Assembly (NCBI RefSeq): GCF_900573885.1
Contig: NZ_UPSE01000453.1
Span: 372,001-436,000, forward strand
Length of the DNA: 64,000 bases
Direction: 5' to 3'
From: Pseudomonas viridiflava
GTDB taxonomy: Bacteria > Pseudomonadota > Gammaproteobacteria > Pseudomonadales > Pseudomonadaceae
Shown here: piece after piece, positions 47,005 to 55,667 of the stretch
Numbering within the stretch: position 1 is the first letter of the stretch
Layout: the number at the start of each line of letters is the position of its first letter
Program-made: the position numbers and the translations under genes
Notes under the pieces: model-generated
What the model was told of the DNA's origin: nothing
Database searches by the model: none
The model's input: only the letters and a program-made list of their open reading frames with translations

Positions 47005-47322
47005 ATGCATCAGAAAACCACCGCAGCTGACGACGACCAACCCGCGTTGACCCGGGGGGGCCTTGGAAAGCACATTTTTGGTGAGCTTCTGCAATTTATC
47101 AGCGCGCCGTCTGTGCTTACGTTTGATGGCAAACCGTACGACAACAGCCAGGCCGAGCACGAATACTCCGCCATCAACATTGACCAGGACAACTATGGAT
47201 ATGTGCAGGAACCAGAACCGGGCTTCAACACCACCTGGATCAACCCTAGTGACGACCAACACGTGATGACGGACGCCGACATCGCGTACGCCAAAAAGAT
47301 TGACGTAGTTTCCGGTCGCTGA
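47005..47322 (+). CDS. Orphan hypothetical protein, 105 aa
   Basis: No family recognised. It starts MHQKTTAADDDQPALTRGGL behind an AAAGGAA ribosome site, which supports real translation. The protein is acidic and rich in Asp, Asn, Tyr and Gln (DNSQAEHEYSAINIDQDNYG), with no signal, TM helix or Cys. It could be a small secreted or effector-like product, but nothing shows this. The preceding 293 bases hold only a GCCAAGC/GCTTGGC hairpin (46785-46803). Confidence 0.6.
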   Translation: MHQKTTAADDDQPALTRGGLGKHIFGELLQFISAPSVLTFDGKPYDNSQAEHEYSAINIDQDNYGYVQEPEPGFNTTWINPSDDQHVMTDADIAYAKKIDVVSGR

Positions 47323-47408
47323 TCAGAACCATCGCCAAGCACGCCTTTTAAGCGGAAATGGGCGCGCCGCTACGTACGTCGCACAATTGCGCGTACGCAC
47401 GGCGCGCC

Positions 47409-48299
47409 CTAAATTTGGACCAGTATGCGGGAGGTGGCCTTCTGCAAATGCCGGGTCAACTCCCCTAACAGCTCCCCTCCATTGCGCCAATGGTGCCAAT
47501 ACAGCGGCACATCAATCAGGCGATCCGGTTGCAGCACCTGCAACGCGCCGCGCGCCAGCAGTTCGGTCACTTGCAGTTCGGGCACCAGCCCCCAGCCCAG
47601 CCCCGCTTCGGCCATGCGGATAAAGCCTTCGGAAGACGGGCACAGGTGATAGGCAAATGCGCCCTCCACGCCCTGGCTGGTGAGGTAGCGGTGCTGAAGG
47701 AAGTCGTCCGGGCCGAAGACAATGGCCGGTGCTTTCGCCAGACCTTGCGCAGTAATGCCTGAGCTGAAATGCCGGGCGACAAACGCCGGGCTGGCCAGCG
47801 CCCGGTAGCGCATGGCGCCAAGGGCCAGACTGCGGGCACCGGCTACAGGTCGGTCAGTGGCGCACACGCAGGCGGCCACGTCACCGGCACGCATGCGTTT
47901 AAGGCCGACTTCCTGGTCTTCCACCACCAGCTCCAGCAGCACCCGATGCTGAGCACAAAACGCGCTAACGGCCTGCGCCCACCAGGTTGCCAGGCTGTCG
48001 GCATTGAGGGCGATGCGCAGCCGCTCGGGCGCGGCGCCTTCGTCCAGTGCCGGCACCTGGCTGGAGAGGTCACGTTCCAGCAAACGTACCTGCTGCACGT
48101 GATTGAGCAGACGGCGACCGATGTCCGTCGGCGCGGGCGGCGTGCCGCGCACCAGCACCGGCTGCCCAACCCGCGCTTCCAGCAATTTGATGCGCTGCGA
48201 TACCGCCGACTGCGACAGCCCCAACACTTGCGCGGCGCGTTCAAAGCCGGCCTGTTCGACCACGGCGGCCAGCGCGGCAAGAAGCTTGTAATCGAACAT
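47409..48299 (-). CDS. argP: LysR-type regulator of the ArgP/LysG family
   Basis: A 296-residue transcription factor. The N-terminal helix-turn-helix is LAAVVEQAGFERAAQVLGLS followed by QSAVSQRIKLLE, the typical ArgP/IciA form, and a periplasmic-binding-like effector domain fills about 90-290. In relatives it senses lysine or arginine and activates the adjacent exporter. It is divergently arranged with the LysE/ArgO gene across a 96-base gap, the classic regulator-exporter pair. Confidence 0.92.
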   Translation of the reverse strand: MFDYKLLAALAAVVEQAGFERAAQVLGLSQSAVSQRIKLLEARVGQPVLVRGTPPAPTDIGRRLLNHVQQVRLLERDLSSQVPALDEGAAPERLRIALNADSLATWWAQAVSAFCAQHRVLLELVVEDQEVGLKRMRAGDVAACVCATDRPVAGARSLALGAMRYRALASPAFVARHFSSGITAQGLAKAPAIVFGPDDFLQHRYLTSQGVEGAFAYHLCPSSEGFIRMAEAGLGWGLVPELQVTELLARGALQVLQPDRLIDVPLYWHHWRNGGELLGELTRHLQKATSRILVQI

Positions 48300-48395
48300 A
48301 TCGATTTTCCTAATAGGCGATCAGCAGGATTCGTTTCTCTTATACATGGCCGCCCCGCAGACTCGCCACACGATTCAGCAACAGGACTTCATTTT

Positions 48396-48998
48396 ATGTG
48401 GCAAAGCTATCTCAACGGCCTTCTGGTGGCCGCCGGTTTGATCGTGGCGCTCGGCGCTCAGAACGCCTTCGTTTTGGCCCAGAGCCTGCGCCGCGAGCAT
48501 CATTTGCCGGTAGCCGCGTTGTGCGTGTTGTGTGATGCCCTGTTGGTAGTGGCTGGCGTATTCGGGCTGGCGACGCTGCTGGCGCAGAGCCCGGTGCTGC
48601 TGGCTGTGGCTCGCTGGGGCGGTGCGGCGTTTCTGTTGTGGTACGGCGTGAAAGCGCTGCGTCGCGCCTGGCAGCCCCAGGCGTTGAATGAGGCGGCGAA
48701 TGCCGGGCCGCGTTCGCGCAAGGCGGTGCTGATGACGGCGCTGGCGGTGACGCTGCTCAACCCGCACGTGTATCTGGACACCGTGCTGCTAATCGGCTCG
48801 CTCGGCGCCCAGCAGGCGGCGCCCGGTGCCTATGCGGCGGGCGCCGCCAGTGCGTCGCTGCTGTGGTTTTTCACCCTGGCGTTGGGTGCGGCGTGGCTGG
48901 CACCGTGGCTGGCGCGGCCGACAACCTGGCGGGTGCTGGATGTGCTGGTGGCAATGATGATGTTCGTCGTTGCAGGGCAACTAATAGCCGGTGCGTGA
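48396..48998 (+). CDS. argO: LysE/ArgO-family amino-acid exporter
   Basis: A 200-residue, six-helix membrane exporter. MWQSYLNGLLVAAGLIVALG and AQNAFVLAQSLRREH are the family N-terminus, and TLLNPHVYLDTVLLIGSLG is the conserved central motif. It should export arginine or lysine analogues. The open frame upstream overlaps argP and was not used; the ATG at 48396 gives the family length. It is controlled presumably by the divergent ArgP. Confidence 0.92.
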   Translation: MWQSYLNGLLVAAGLIVALGAQNAFVLAQSLRREHHLPVAALCVLCDALLVVAGVFGLATLLAQSPVLLAVARWGGAAFLLWYGVKALRRAWQPQALNEAANAGPRSRKAVLMTALAVTLLNPHVYLDTVLLIGSLGAQQAAPGAYAAGAASASLLWFFTLALGAAWLAPWLARPTTWRVLDVLVAMMMFVVAGQLIAGA

Positions 48999-49085
48999 GT
49001 CCACCAACAGCGACACCCGCTTGCGCGACTGACGCAGCCGTCTGCAGCACGGCTCTGGCCCGGGCTTAACCACACAGTTGCTGCG

Positions 49086-49114
49086 TGGTTATGCCACAGG
49101 CCCGGTGCTATGAT
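49086..49114 (+). promoter_or_regulatory. Candidate sodB promoter with adjacent operator-like palindrome
   Basis: TGGTTA, 17-base spacer, TATGAT, about 106 bases upstream of sodB. An inverted repeat AACCAC-N11-GTGGTT (49068-49090) overlaps the -35 and could be an operator. No Fur box was seen here. Confidence 0.4.
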
Positions 49115-49219
49115 CCGACCCCTGCGGCGCAAAGAGTACAAACTCCCCGTCGCATGTTTGGCCGCCCGTGATCGGCCTTGCGCCTATACCGCAACTGACC
49201 CTGATTAGGAGAATCACCC

Positions 49220-49801
49220 ATGGCTTTCGAATTGCCTCCGCTGCCGTATGCCCACGACGCATTGCAGCCGCACATCTCCAAGGAAACCTTGGAATACCAC
49301 CACGACAAACACCACAACACCTACGTCGTGAACCTGAACAACCTGGTGCCAGGCACCGAGTTCGAAGGCAAAACCCTGGAAGAAATCGTCAAGACCTCGT
49401 CGGGCGGCATCTTCAACAACGCAGCCCAAGTGTGGAACCACACGTTCTACTGGAACTGCCTGGCACCTAACGCTGGCGGCCAACCGACTGGCGCTCTGGC
49501 CGATGCCATCAACGCAGCCTTCGGCTCGTTCGATAAATTCAAAGAAGAATTCAGCAAAACCTCGATCGGCACCTTCGGTTCCGGCTGGGGCTGGCTGGTG
49601 AAGAAGCCTGACGGTTCCCTGGCTCTGGCCAGCACCATCGGCGCCGGCTGCCCGATCACCAGCGGTGACACCCCGCTGCTGACCTGCGATGTCTGGGAAC
49701 ACGCCTACTACATCGACTACCGCAACCTGCGTCCGAAATACGTAGAAGCGTTCTGGAACCTGGTGAACTGGGACTTCGTTGCGAAAAACTTCGCGGCCTA
49801 A
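49220..49801 (+). CDS. sodB: Superoxide dismutase [Fe]
   Basis: A 193-residue Fe-SOD converting superoxide to O2 and H2O2 in the cytoplasm. Metal ligands are His27, His74, Asp157 and His161 ([23 protein letters not shown]). Gln70 before VWNH is the iron-type second-sphere residue. The position next to bifA and argO matches P. aeruginosa order. A strong terminator follows. Confidence 0.97.
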   Translation: MAFELPPLPYAHDALQPHISKETLEYHHDKHHNTYVVNLNNLVPGTEFEGKTLEEIVKTSSGGIFNNAAQVWNHTFYWNCLAPNAGGQPTGALADAINAAFGSFDKFKEEFSKTSIGTFGSGWGWLVKKPDGSLALASTIGAGCPITSGDTPLLTCDVWEHAYYIDYRNLRPKYVEAFWNLVNWDFVAKNFAA

Positions 49802-49819
49802 GCTCAACACCTGTTCTGA

Positions 49820-49847
49820 AAAACCCGGCAATTGCCGGGTTTTTTTA
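49820..49847 (+). terminator. sodB terminator
   Basis: AAACCCGGCAATTGCCGGGTTTTTTT, a perfect stem (arms AAACCCGGCA and TGCCGGGTTT) with a T run, 18 bases past the stop; quoted arms overlap the centre AT. Confidence 0.93.
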
Positions 49848-49941
49848 TGGGTGCTTCACAGCCTGCTTTGGTAGCGGTTTACGAACGCGGCCCATTTATC
49901 GCAATCTGCACCCCCGATGGCGAGAAAAATGCTCAGCGGTC

Positions 49942-49969
49942 TAAAGTTGTGAAGAGCCCTGACCGACAC
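49942..49969 (+). promoter_or_regulatory. Candidate sigma-28 (FliA)-like promoter upstream of bifA
   Basis: TAAAGTTG, a 12-base spacer, then ACCGACAC resemble TAAAGTTT-N11-GCCGATAA. The -35 matches 7 of 8; the -10 is weaker and the spacer one base long. The implied leader is about 157 bases. It is the only flagellar-type box seen in the 288-base gap. Confidence 0.35.
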
Positions 49970-50135
49970 AGTTCGAGCGCATCCTTAGCGAGCTTCGCGC
50001 CGGTATAAAAAACGGCTGGCCGTGTGGCGCTCCTTCTTGATAATTTTTTCTCTGTGATGGCCCTTTGACTGCTTCCTCACGATTGCTAATACTCCATCGG
50101 TATGACGCCTGTGGTCTCGAACAAGGAATGGTCAT

Positions 50136-52193
50136 TTGAAGCTGGAACTCAAACACAGCCTGTCGTTGAAACTGCTCCGCGTGGTGCTGTTGTCAGCACT
50201 GGTGGTCGGTGTGCTGTTGAGCTGCGCGCAGATCATGTTCGACGTTTACAAGACTCGGCAGGCCATCGCCGATGACGCGCACCGCATTCTCGACATGTTT
50301 CGCGACCCCTCCACGCAGGCCGTTTACAGCCTGGACCGGGAGATGGGCATGCAGGTCATCGAGGGCCTGTTCCAGAACGAATCGGTTCGCGTGGCTTCTA
50401 TCGGCCATCCCAATGAACCCATGCTGGCGGAAAAATCCCGCGAGCCCATGGTTCGCGCCACGCGCTGGCTGACCGATCCCATTCTTGGCGACGAAGCCAC
50501 CTTCACCACTCAACTGGTTGGCCGCGGTCCCTACAGCGAATACTACGGCGACCTCGCCATCACCCTCGACACCGCCCGCTACGGCCAGGATTTCATCACC
50601 AGTTCGGTGATCATCTTTGTCTCCGGCGTGCTGCGCGCGCTGGCCATGGGGCTGGTGCTGTATCTGGTCTATCACTGGTTGCTGACCAAGCCGCTGTCGA
50701 AAATCATCGAGCACCTCACCAGCATCAATCCGGACCGGCCCAGTGAGCACAAGCTGCCGATGCTGCCCGGCAACGAGAAAAACGAGTTGGGGCTGTGGAT
50801 CAACACGGCCAATCAGTTGCTCTCCTCCATTGAACGCAACACCCATTTACGCCGCGAAGCCGAAGACAGTTTGCTGCGCATGGCGCAGTACGACTTCCTC
50901 ACCGGCCTGCCCAACCGCCAGCAATTGCAAACCCAGCTTGACCAGATTCTTGGCGATGCCGGGCGCCTTCAGCGTCGAGTCGCGGTGTTGTGCGTGGGCC
51001 TGGATGATTTCAAAGGCATCAACGAACAATTCAGCTACCAGACCGGCGACCAGTTGCTGCTCGCGCTGTCGGATCGTTTGCGCAGCCACAGCGGCCGCCT
51101 TGGCGCCCTCGCCCGTCTGGGTGGCGACCAGTTCGCCCTGGTACAGGCCGACATCGAACAACCCTACGAAGCCGCCGAACTGGCGCAAAGCGTGCTGGAT
51201 GACCTGGAAGCGCCGTTCCTGCTCGACCAACAGGAAGTGATGCTGCGCGCCACCATCGGCATCACCCTGTTCCCCGAAGACGGCGACAGCACCGAGAAGC
51301 TGCTGCAAAAAGCCGAACAGACCATGACCCTGGCCAAGAGCCGTTCGCGCAACCGCTACCAGTTCTATATCGCCAGCGTGGACAGCGAAATGCGCCGCCG
51401 CCGCGAACTGGAAAAAGACCTGCGCGAAGCCCTCACCCAAGGCCAGCTGCACCTGGTTTACCAGCCGCAGGTGGACTATCGCGACCACCGCATTGTCGGC
51501 GTTGAAGCGCTGCTGCGCTGGCAGCACCCGCAGCATGGTCTGGTACCGCCAGACACCTTTATTCCGCTGGCCGAACAGAACGGCAGCATCATTCCCATTG
51601 GCGAATGGATTCTCGACCAGACCTGCCGCCAACTGCGCGAATGGCACGACCAGGGCTTCACCGACCTGCGCATGGCCATCAACCTGTCGACCGTGCAGCT
51701 GCACCACGCCGAGCTGCCGCGCGTGGTCAACAACCTGATGCAGGTGTACCGCTTGCCGCCGCGCAGCCTGGAACTGGAAGTGACCGAAACCGGCCTGATG
51801 GAAGACATCACCACCGCCGCCCAGCACCTGCTCAGCCTGCGCCGCTCCGGCGCACTGATCGCCATCGACGACTTTGGTACCGGTTACTCCTCGTTGAGTT
51901 ACCTGAAAAGCCTGCCGCTGGACAAAATCAAAATCGACAAGAGCTTCGTGCAAGACCTGCTCGACGACGAAGACGACGCCACCATCGTGCGCGCCATCAT
52001 TCAGCTCGGGAAAAGTCTCGGTATGCAGGTTATCGCCGAGGGCGTGGAGACGCTGGAGCAAGAGGCGTACATCATTGCCCAGGGTTGCCACGAAGGTCAG
52101 GGCTACCTCTACAGCAAACCACTGCCGGCGCGTGAGCTGACACTGTTCCTCAAGCAATCGCGCAGAATCAGCGACGCCAGCATTACGCTTTGA
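50136..52193 (+). CDS. bifA: Cyclic-di-GMP phosphodiesterase BifA (degenerate GGDQF plus EAL)
   Basis: A 685-residue inner-membrane protein. TM helices at about 12-32 and 155-180 flank a periplasmic sensor domain, followed by a HAMP-like linker. The GGDEF-type domain has GGDQF at 329-333, a degenerate active site. The EAL domain is intact: EALLRW (Glu457), IDDFGTGYSSLSYLK, KIDKSF and EGVET. P. aeruginosa BifA has the same GGDQF/EAL pair, length and sodB neighbour; there it degrades c-di-GMP, favouring swarming over biofilm. The start is TTG at 50136 with AAGGAA 9 bases upstream. Confidence 0.93.
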   Translation: MKLELKHSLSLKLLRVVLLSALVVGVLLSCAQIMFDVYKTRQAIADDAHRILDMFRDPSTQAVYSLDREMGMQVIEGLFQNESVRVASIGHPNEPMLAEKSREPMVRATRWLTDPILGDEATFTTQLVGRGPYSEYYGDLAITLDTARYGQDFITSSVIIFVSGVLRALAMGLVLYLVYHWLLTKPLSKIIEHLTSINPDRPSEHKLPMLPGNEKNELGLWINTANQLLSSIERNTHLRREAEDSLLRMAQYDFLTGLPNRQQLQTQLDQILGDAGRLQRRVAVLCVGLDDFKGINEQFSYQTGDQLLLALSDRLRSHSGRLGALARLGGDQFALVQADIEQPYEAAELAQSVLDDLEAPFLLDQQEVMLRATIGITLFPEDGDSTEKLLQKAEQTMTLAKSRSRNRYQFYIASVDSEMRRRRELEKDLREALTQGQLHLVYQPQVDYRDHRIVGVEALLRWQHPQHGLVPPDTFIPLAEQNGSIIPIGEWILDQTCRQLREWHDQGFTDLRMAINLSTVQLHHAELPRVVNNLMQVYRLPPRSLELEVTETGLMEDITTAAQHLLSLRRSGALIAIDDFGTGYSSLSYLKSLPLDKIKIDKSFVQDLLDDEDDATIVRAIIQLGKSLGMQVIAEGVETLEQEAYIIAQGCHEGQGYLYSKPLPARELTLFLKQSRRISDASITL

Positions 52194-52250
52194 TGCGTGG
52201 CGTTTTTTGTTGTGCCCATCGGTGGATGAATCTCGCAGTCTTTACCCCGC

Positions 52251-52272
52251 CATCCCCGCGCAGGCGGGGATG
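52251..52272. repeat. Short CCCCGC hairpin repeat
   Basis: CATCCCCGCG-cagg-CGGGGATG, a short palindrome like the ends of the 43872-44205 element, followed by GACGGG. It lies in the gap after bifA. Confidence 0.6.
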
Positions 52273-52299
52273 ACGGGAAATGACGGGGATTGGCCTGGC

Positions 52300-52344
52300 G
52301 TAGGTTGGGTCGGTCCGCGTGCGGTGAGCGCAGCGAAGCCCAAC
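52300..52344. repeat. GTAGGTTGGG-type inverted repeat, copy 3
   Basis: GTAGGTTGGGTCGGTCCGCG ... GCAGCGAAGCCCAAC, related to 21413-21491 and 59292-59341 (which share the GGTCCGCG/CGCAGACC internal part). Confidence 0.65.
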
Positions 52345-52360
52345 AGGCATTGCCACCGCA

Positions 52361-53260
52361 CTACCCCTGGTAATTCTGCAACAACCAGTTGATCGCCAAC
52401 GCCCCCGCCAAACACACCACCGCACCCAACCCGGCCTGCCAATAGAACGTGCGGGCCAGTTCGTCTTCCCCGGCATTGGAAAGAATAAAGGGCTGCGACG
52501 TCTCGGGCTGGCCCATGAAGTTGGTGGCCGGGCGTGAGCTGGTTTGCCGGTGCCGGTCTTCGGCTTCCAGCTCTGCGGCCAGGCGGACGCGGTTCCATTC
52601 CTTGTCATCGAGCTGGCCGTCGGCGTTGCTGTCAAAGCGTTGCAGCAAGCCGTTGAAGTCACCTTTCCACTCGCGAATCACCTCGCCTTGCGCGGCGTTA
52701 AGGTCCAGACCCTGACGTCCGCCGCCGGTGGTTTTGAAGTCGCCGATGGCGTACAGCGGCTGGCCGGCGTGCAGGCGTTCTTCGGTATAGCGGTATTGGT
52801 CGTTATGGCTGAAGAAGGCAAACAGACCGGCCTTCGCCGGCCCCATCGGATGGCGGGTGCTGCCATACCAGATCTTGCGGGTAGACGGCCGAACCTGCGC
52901 GCCGTTCGGGTCGATGAGGCATTCGCCCGTTGTATCGGACAGTTGCAGCCAGCCTTCGCTGGTGCGGCTGTCGACCACGCTCCAGGTGCGATTTTTACCG
53001 TTGCTGCGCGACTCTTCGACCTTGATGCGCCACCACAAACACGGCGTGCCGCTGAGCGGTGCGATGGTGTGCGCCATGCCCGGCACCTCCTGCAGCACGC
53101 CGTAAAACTCGACGTAGCCCTGGGCGGCGGAACGGATTTTCGAGGTGGGTGTGTCGAGCATGTGCCGGGCGGCGCTGAAGCGGTTGATGCACCACCAGGC
53201 ACCGCCGCCGCACATGGCAACGGCAAAACACATGAGAAAAAGGAACTGTTGGATGTCCAC
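52361..53260 (-). CDS. GIDE-like membrane protein with an EF-hand motif
   Basis: A 299-residue protein with TM helices near both ends (about 5-25 and 275-292). The middle (about 40-215) resembles the GIDE domain first named in a mitochondrial E3 ligase (GYVEFYGVLQEVPG, LSGTPCLWWRIKVEE, GQPLYAIGDFKTTGGG). At about 208-220 there is an EF-hand-type calcium loop, DSNADGQLDDKEW. There is no RING domain. It starts with GTG at 53260, 10 bases after the lemA stop, so the two are co-transcribed. LemA and GIDE-like proteins are recurrent neighbours in bacteria; the function is unknown. Confidence 0.78.
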   Translation of the reverse strand: MDIQQFLFLMCFAVAMCGGGAWWCINRFSAARHMLDTPTSKIRSAAQGYVEFYGVLQEVPGMAHTIAPLSGTPCLWWRIKVEESRSNGKNRTWSVVDSRTSEGWLQLSDTTGECLIDPNGAQVRPSTRKIWYGSTRHPMGPAKAGLFAFFSHNDQYRYTEERLHAGQPLYAIGDFKTTGGGRQGLDLNAAQGEVIREWKGDFNGLLQRFDSNADGQLDDKEWNRVRLAAELEAEDRHRQTSSRPATNFMGQPETSQPFILSNAGEDELARTFYWQAGLGAVVCLAGALAINWLLQNYQG

Positions 53261-53270
53261 GGTTCAGCGC

Positions 53271-53843
53271 TTAACCGAACAGCGCTTTGACGTCGACATC
53301 GGCCTTTTCCGCCTCGCTGAAGACCAGCAAGTCGGCAGGCTTGAAGGCGAAAGCGCGGGCGACGATCACATCGGGGAATTGCTCGATGCGCACGTTGTTG
53401 ATATTCACCGCCTCGTTGTACAGCTCACGGCGATCGGCAATACCGTTTTCCAGACCGCTGATGCGCTGCTGCAAGAACTGGAAGCTCTCGTTGGCTTTGA
53501 GCTGCGGGTAGTTTTCCGCCAGGGCGAACAACTGGCCGAGGCCGGCGCGCAAACCACTTTCGGCCTGGCCCACGGCGCTGACGTCACCACGTTCGCGGGC
53601 GCTGCCAACGGCGTTGCGCGCGGCAATCACCTGCTCAAGCGTGGTGCGTTCGTGCTGCATGTATTGCTTGCAGGTTTCCACCAGCTTGGGCAGCTCGTCG
53701 TGGCGCTGTTTCAGCAGCACGTCGATGTTCGACCAGGCCTTGGTGACGCCGTGCTTGACCCGTACCAGCGCGTTGTAAATCGACACCCCGTACACCGCGA
53801 TAAAAAACAGCACCACCAACATTACAACGGCCGTCACGCTCAT
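53271..53843 (-). CDS. lemA: LemA family protein
   Basis: A 190-residue protein with one N-terminal TM helix (VVMLVVLFFIAVYGVSIYNA, about 7-26) and a long helical bundle. The LemA motif is YNALVRVKHGVTKAWSNIDV followed by LLKQRHDELPKLVETCKQYM. The C-terminus has the typical AENYPQLKANESFQFLQQRI and ending near RIEQFPDVIVARAF. Its biochemical role is unknown. The ATG at 53843 was preferred; in-frame upstream starts exist at 53858 and 53873. It heads an operon with the GIDE-like gene. Confidence 0.92.
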   Translation of the reverse strand: MSVTAVVMLVVLFFIAVYGVSIYNALVRVKHGVTKAWSNIDVLLKQRHDELPKLVETCKQYMQHERTTLEQVIAARNAVGSARERGDVSAVGQAESGLRAGLGQLFALAENYPQLKANESFQFLQQRISGLENGIADRRELYNEAVNINNVRIEQFPDVIVARAFAFKPADLLVFSEAEKADVDVKALFG

Positions 53844-53958
53844 AGCAGGATCTCCCATCCAGGTAGCATTCACGATGCTGGCATTCTAGCCACGAAGCCA
53901 CCCACAAAGCAGAACTGGCGCACGCGCAAAAACAATAAATCGCCGCGCAGGCTTTGCA

Positions 53959-53977
53959 CAAAATGAAAATCTTTCGC
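53959..53977. promoter_or_regulatory. Candidate Fur box upstream of icmP
   Basis: CAAAATGAAAATCTTTCGC matches 13 of 19 Fur consensus positions by hand count. It lies 70-88 bases before icmP, in the gap shared with lemA. Iron control of imelysin operons is established for the family. Confidence 0.5.
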
Positions 53978-54046
53978 ATTATGTGTGCGTTTTGCAGCCC
54001 AGACGCGCTGCGCAGTTACCCACCTCACGATGCAAAGGACCTCGCC

Positions 54047-55387
54047 ATGATTCGTATGCCTCTGGCTACCGCCAGTCTGCTGGCCATCGCTATTTCTCTC
54101 GCCGGCTGCGGCGACGACAAGAAAGAGCAAGCCACTCAAGCAGCCGCTCCAGCTGCCAGCACCGCCTCCGCTCCTGCTGCTGCCGCTACTGGCAAAGTCG
54201 ATGAGGCTGCCGCCAAGGCCGTCGTCACCCATTACGCTGACCTGGCATTCGCTGTGTTCAGCGACGCTGCCACCACTGGCCACGCCCTGCAGAAGGCCGT
54301 AGACGCCTTTATCGCCGCACCGTCCGCCGCAACCCAGAAAGCCGCGCAAGACGCCTGGCTGGCCGCTCGCGTTCCGTACATGCAGAGCGAAGTGTTCCGT
54401 TTCGGCAACGCCGTGGTGGATGACTGGGAAGGTCAACTGAACGCCTGGCCGCTGGACGAAGGCCTGATCGACTACGTAGCCGCCGACACTCCGGCCGCAC
54501 AAGGCAACCCGGCTGCCACTGCCAACATCATCGCCAACAAGAGCATTCAGGTCGGCGACGACAAGATCGACGTCACCGAAATCACCGGCGAAAAACTGGC
54601 CAGCCTGAACGAGCTGGGCGGTTCCGAAGCCAACGTCGCCACCGGCTACCACGCCATTGAATTCCTGCTGTGGGGCCAAGACCTGCACGGCACCGGCCCA
54701 GGTGCTGGCGAGCGTCCGGCTACCGACTATGCCACTGGCAAAGACTGCACCAATGGCAACTGCGACCGTCGCGCCGAATACCTGAAAGCCGCTACCGCGC
54801 TGCTGGTTAAAGACCTCGACAGCATGGTTGAGCAGTGGAAAGCCGGCGTTGCCGACAACTACCGCGCCACCTTGCTGGCCGAAGCGCCAGAAAACGGCCT
54901 GCGCAAAATGCTCTTCGGCATGGGCAGCCTGTCGCTTGGCGAACTGGCCGGCGAGCGTATGAAAGTGGCGCTGGAAGCCAACTCCACCGAAGACGAACAC
55001 GACTGCTTCAGCGACAACACCCACAACTCGCACTTCTACAACGGCAAAGGCATTCGCAACGTTTACCTGGGCGAGTACAAGAAGGTCGACGGCACCACGC
55101 TGACCGGCCCAAGCCTGTCGTCGCTGGTTGCGAAAATCGACGCCGCCACCGACACCACCGCCAAGGACGACCTGGCCGTCACCGAAGGCAAGCTGCAAGC
55201 CTTGGTGGACAGCGCCAACAAAGGCGTGCACTTCGACCAGTTGATCGCTGCCGACAACGCGGCGGGCAACCAGATCGTGCGTGACGCCATTGCCGCCCTG
55301 GTGAAACAGACCGGCGCCATCGAGCAAGCTGCTGCCAAACTGGGCATCAACGACCTCAAGCCTGAAACCGCTGACCACCAGTTCTAA
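54047..55387 (+). CDS. icmP: Imelysin-family lipoprotein IcmP
   Basis: A 446-residue outer-membrane-type lipoprotein (lipobox LAGC, Cys21), the length of P. aeruginosa IcmP. A low-complexity Ala/Pro linker (about 30-50) precedes the imelysin domain with the GxHxxE motif GYHAIEFLLWG (Gly200, His202, Glu205). The family is linked to iron uptake; the old insulin-cleaving protease name is doubted because the residues do not form a known peptidase site. It heads a run of genes for iron-related lipoproteins, with a Fur-like box upstream. ATG at 54047 was chosen by signal-peptide position. Confidence 0.93.
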   Translation: MIRMPLATASLLAIAISLAGCGDDKKEQATQAAAPAASTASAPAAAATGKVDEAAAKAVVTHYADLAFAVFSDAATTGHALQKAVDAFIAAPSAATQKAAQDAWLAARVPYMQSEVFRFGNAVVDDWEGQLNAWPLDEGLIDYVAADTPAAQGNPAATANIIANKSIQVGDDKIDVTEITGEKLASLNELGGSEANVATGYHAIEFLLWGQDLHGTGPGAGERPATDYATGKDCTNGNCDRRAEYLKAATALLVKDLDSMVEQWKAGVADNYRATLLAEAPENGLRKMLFGMGSLSLGELAGERMKVALEANSTEDEHDCFSDNTHNSHFYNGKGIRNVYLGEYKKVDGTTLTGPSLSSLVAKIDAATDTTAKDDLAVTEGKLQALVDSANKGVHFDQLIAADNAAGNQIVRDAIAALVKQTGAIEQAAAKLGINDLKPETADHQF

Positions 55388-55413
55388 GCGCCACTTACCC
55401 GGCACGGAACAGC

Positions 55414-55451
55414 AAACGGATGCGCCCACAAAGCGCATCCGTTTTTTTATG
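55414..55451 (+). terminator. icmP terminator
   Basis: AAACGGATGCGC-N7-GCGCATCCGTTT followed by T residues. It is strong, so the genes downstream probably need their own promoter or read-through. Confidence 0.92.
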
Positions 55452-55466
55452 CCTCACGCTTGCCCC

Positions 55467-55492
55467 TGTAGGAGCGGCTTCAGCCGCGATGC
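55467..55492. repeat. Single REP of the GGAGCGGCTTCAGCCGCGATG type
   Basis: TGTAGGAGCGGCTTCAGCCG then CGATGC, one half of the pair seen at 27839-27903. Confidence 0.8.
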
Positions 55493-55667
55493 TTTTAGCC
55501 GACCCCGGGAAATCATGGTTGAACGCCTGGCACCAAAACCACCCGCCCTTCACATCTTTTTGACGCTGTGACAATTAATCTCTTCGGCAAACGCAAATCC
55601 CTCTTATTTGAAGGCGCCCTAGCTGATAAGCTTGCGCGCTTGTTTTCGTGGTCTGGAACACCCTTTG

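Noticed and set aside
53870..55438. A 522-codon minus-strand frame over icmP
   Set aside because: Antisense to a clear lipoprotein gene with intact imelysin motif; the composition is atypical.
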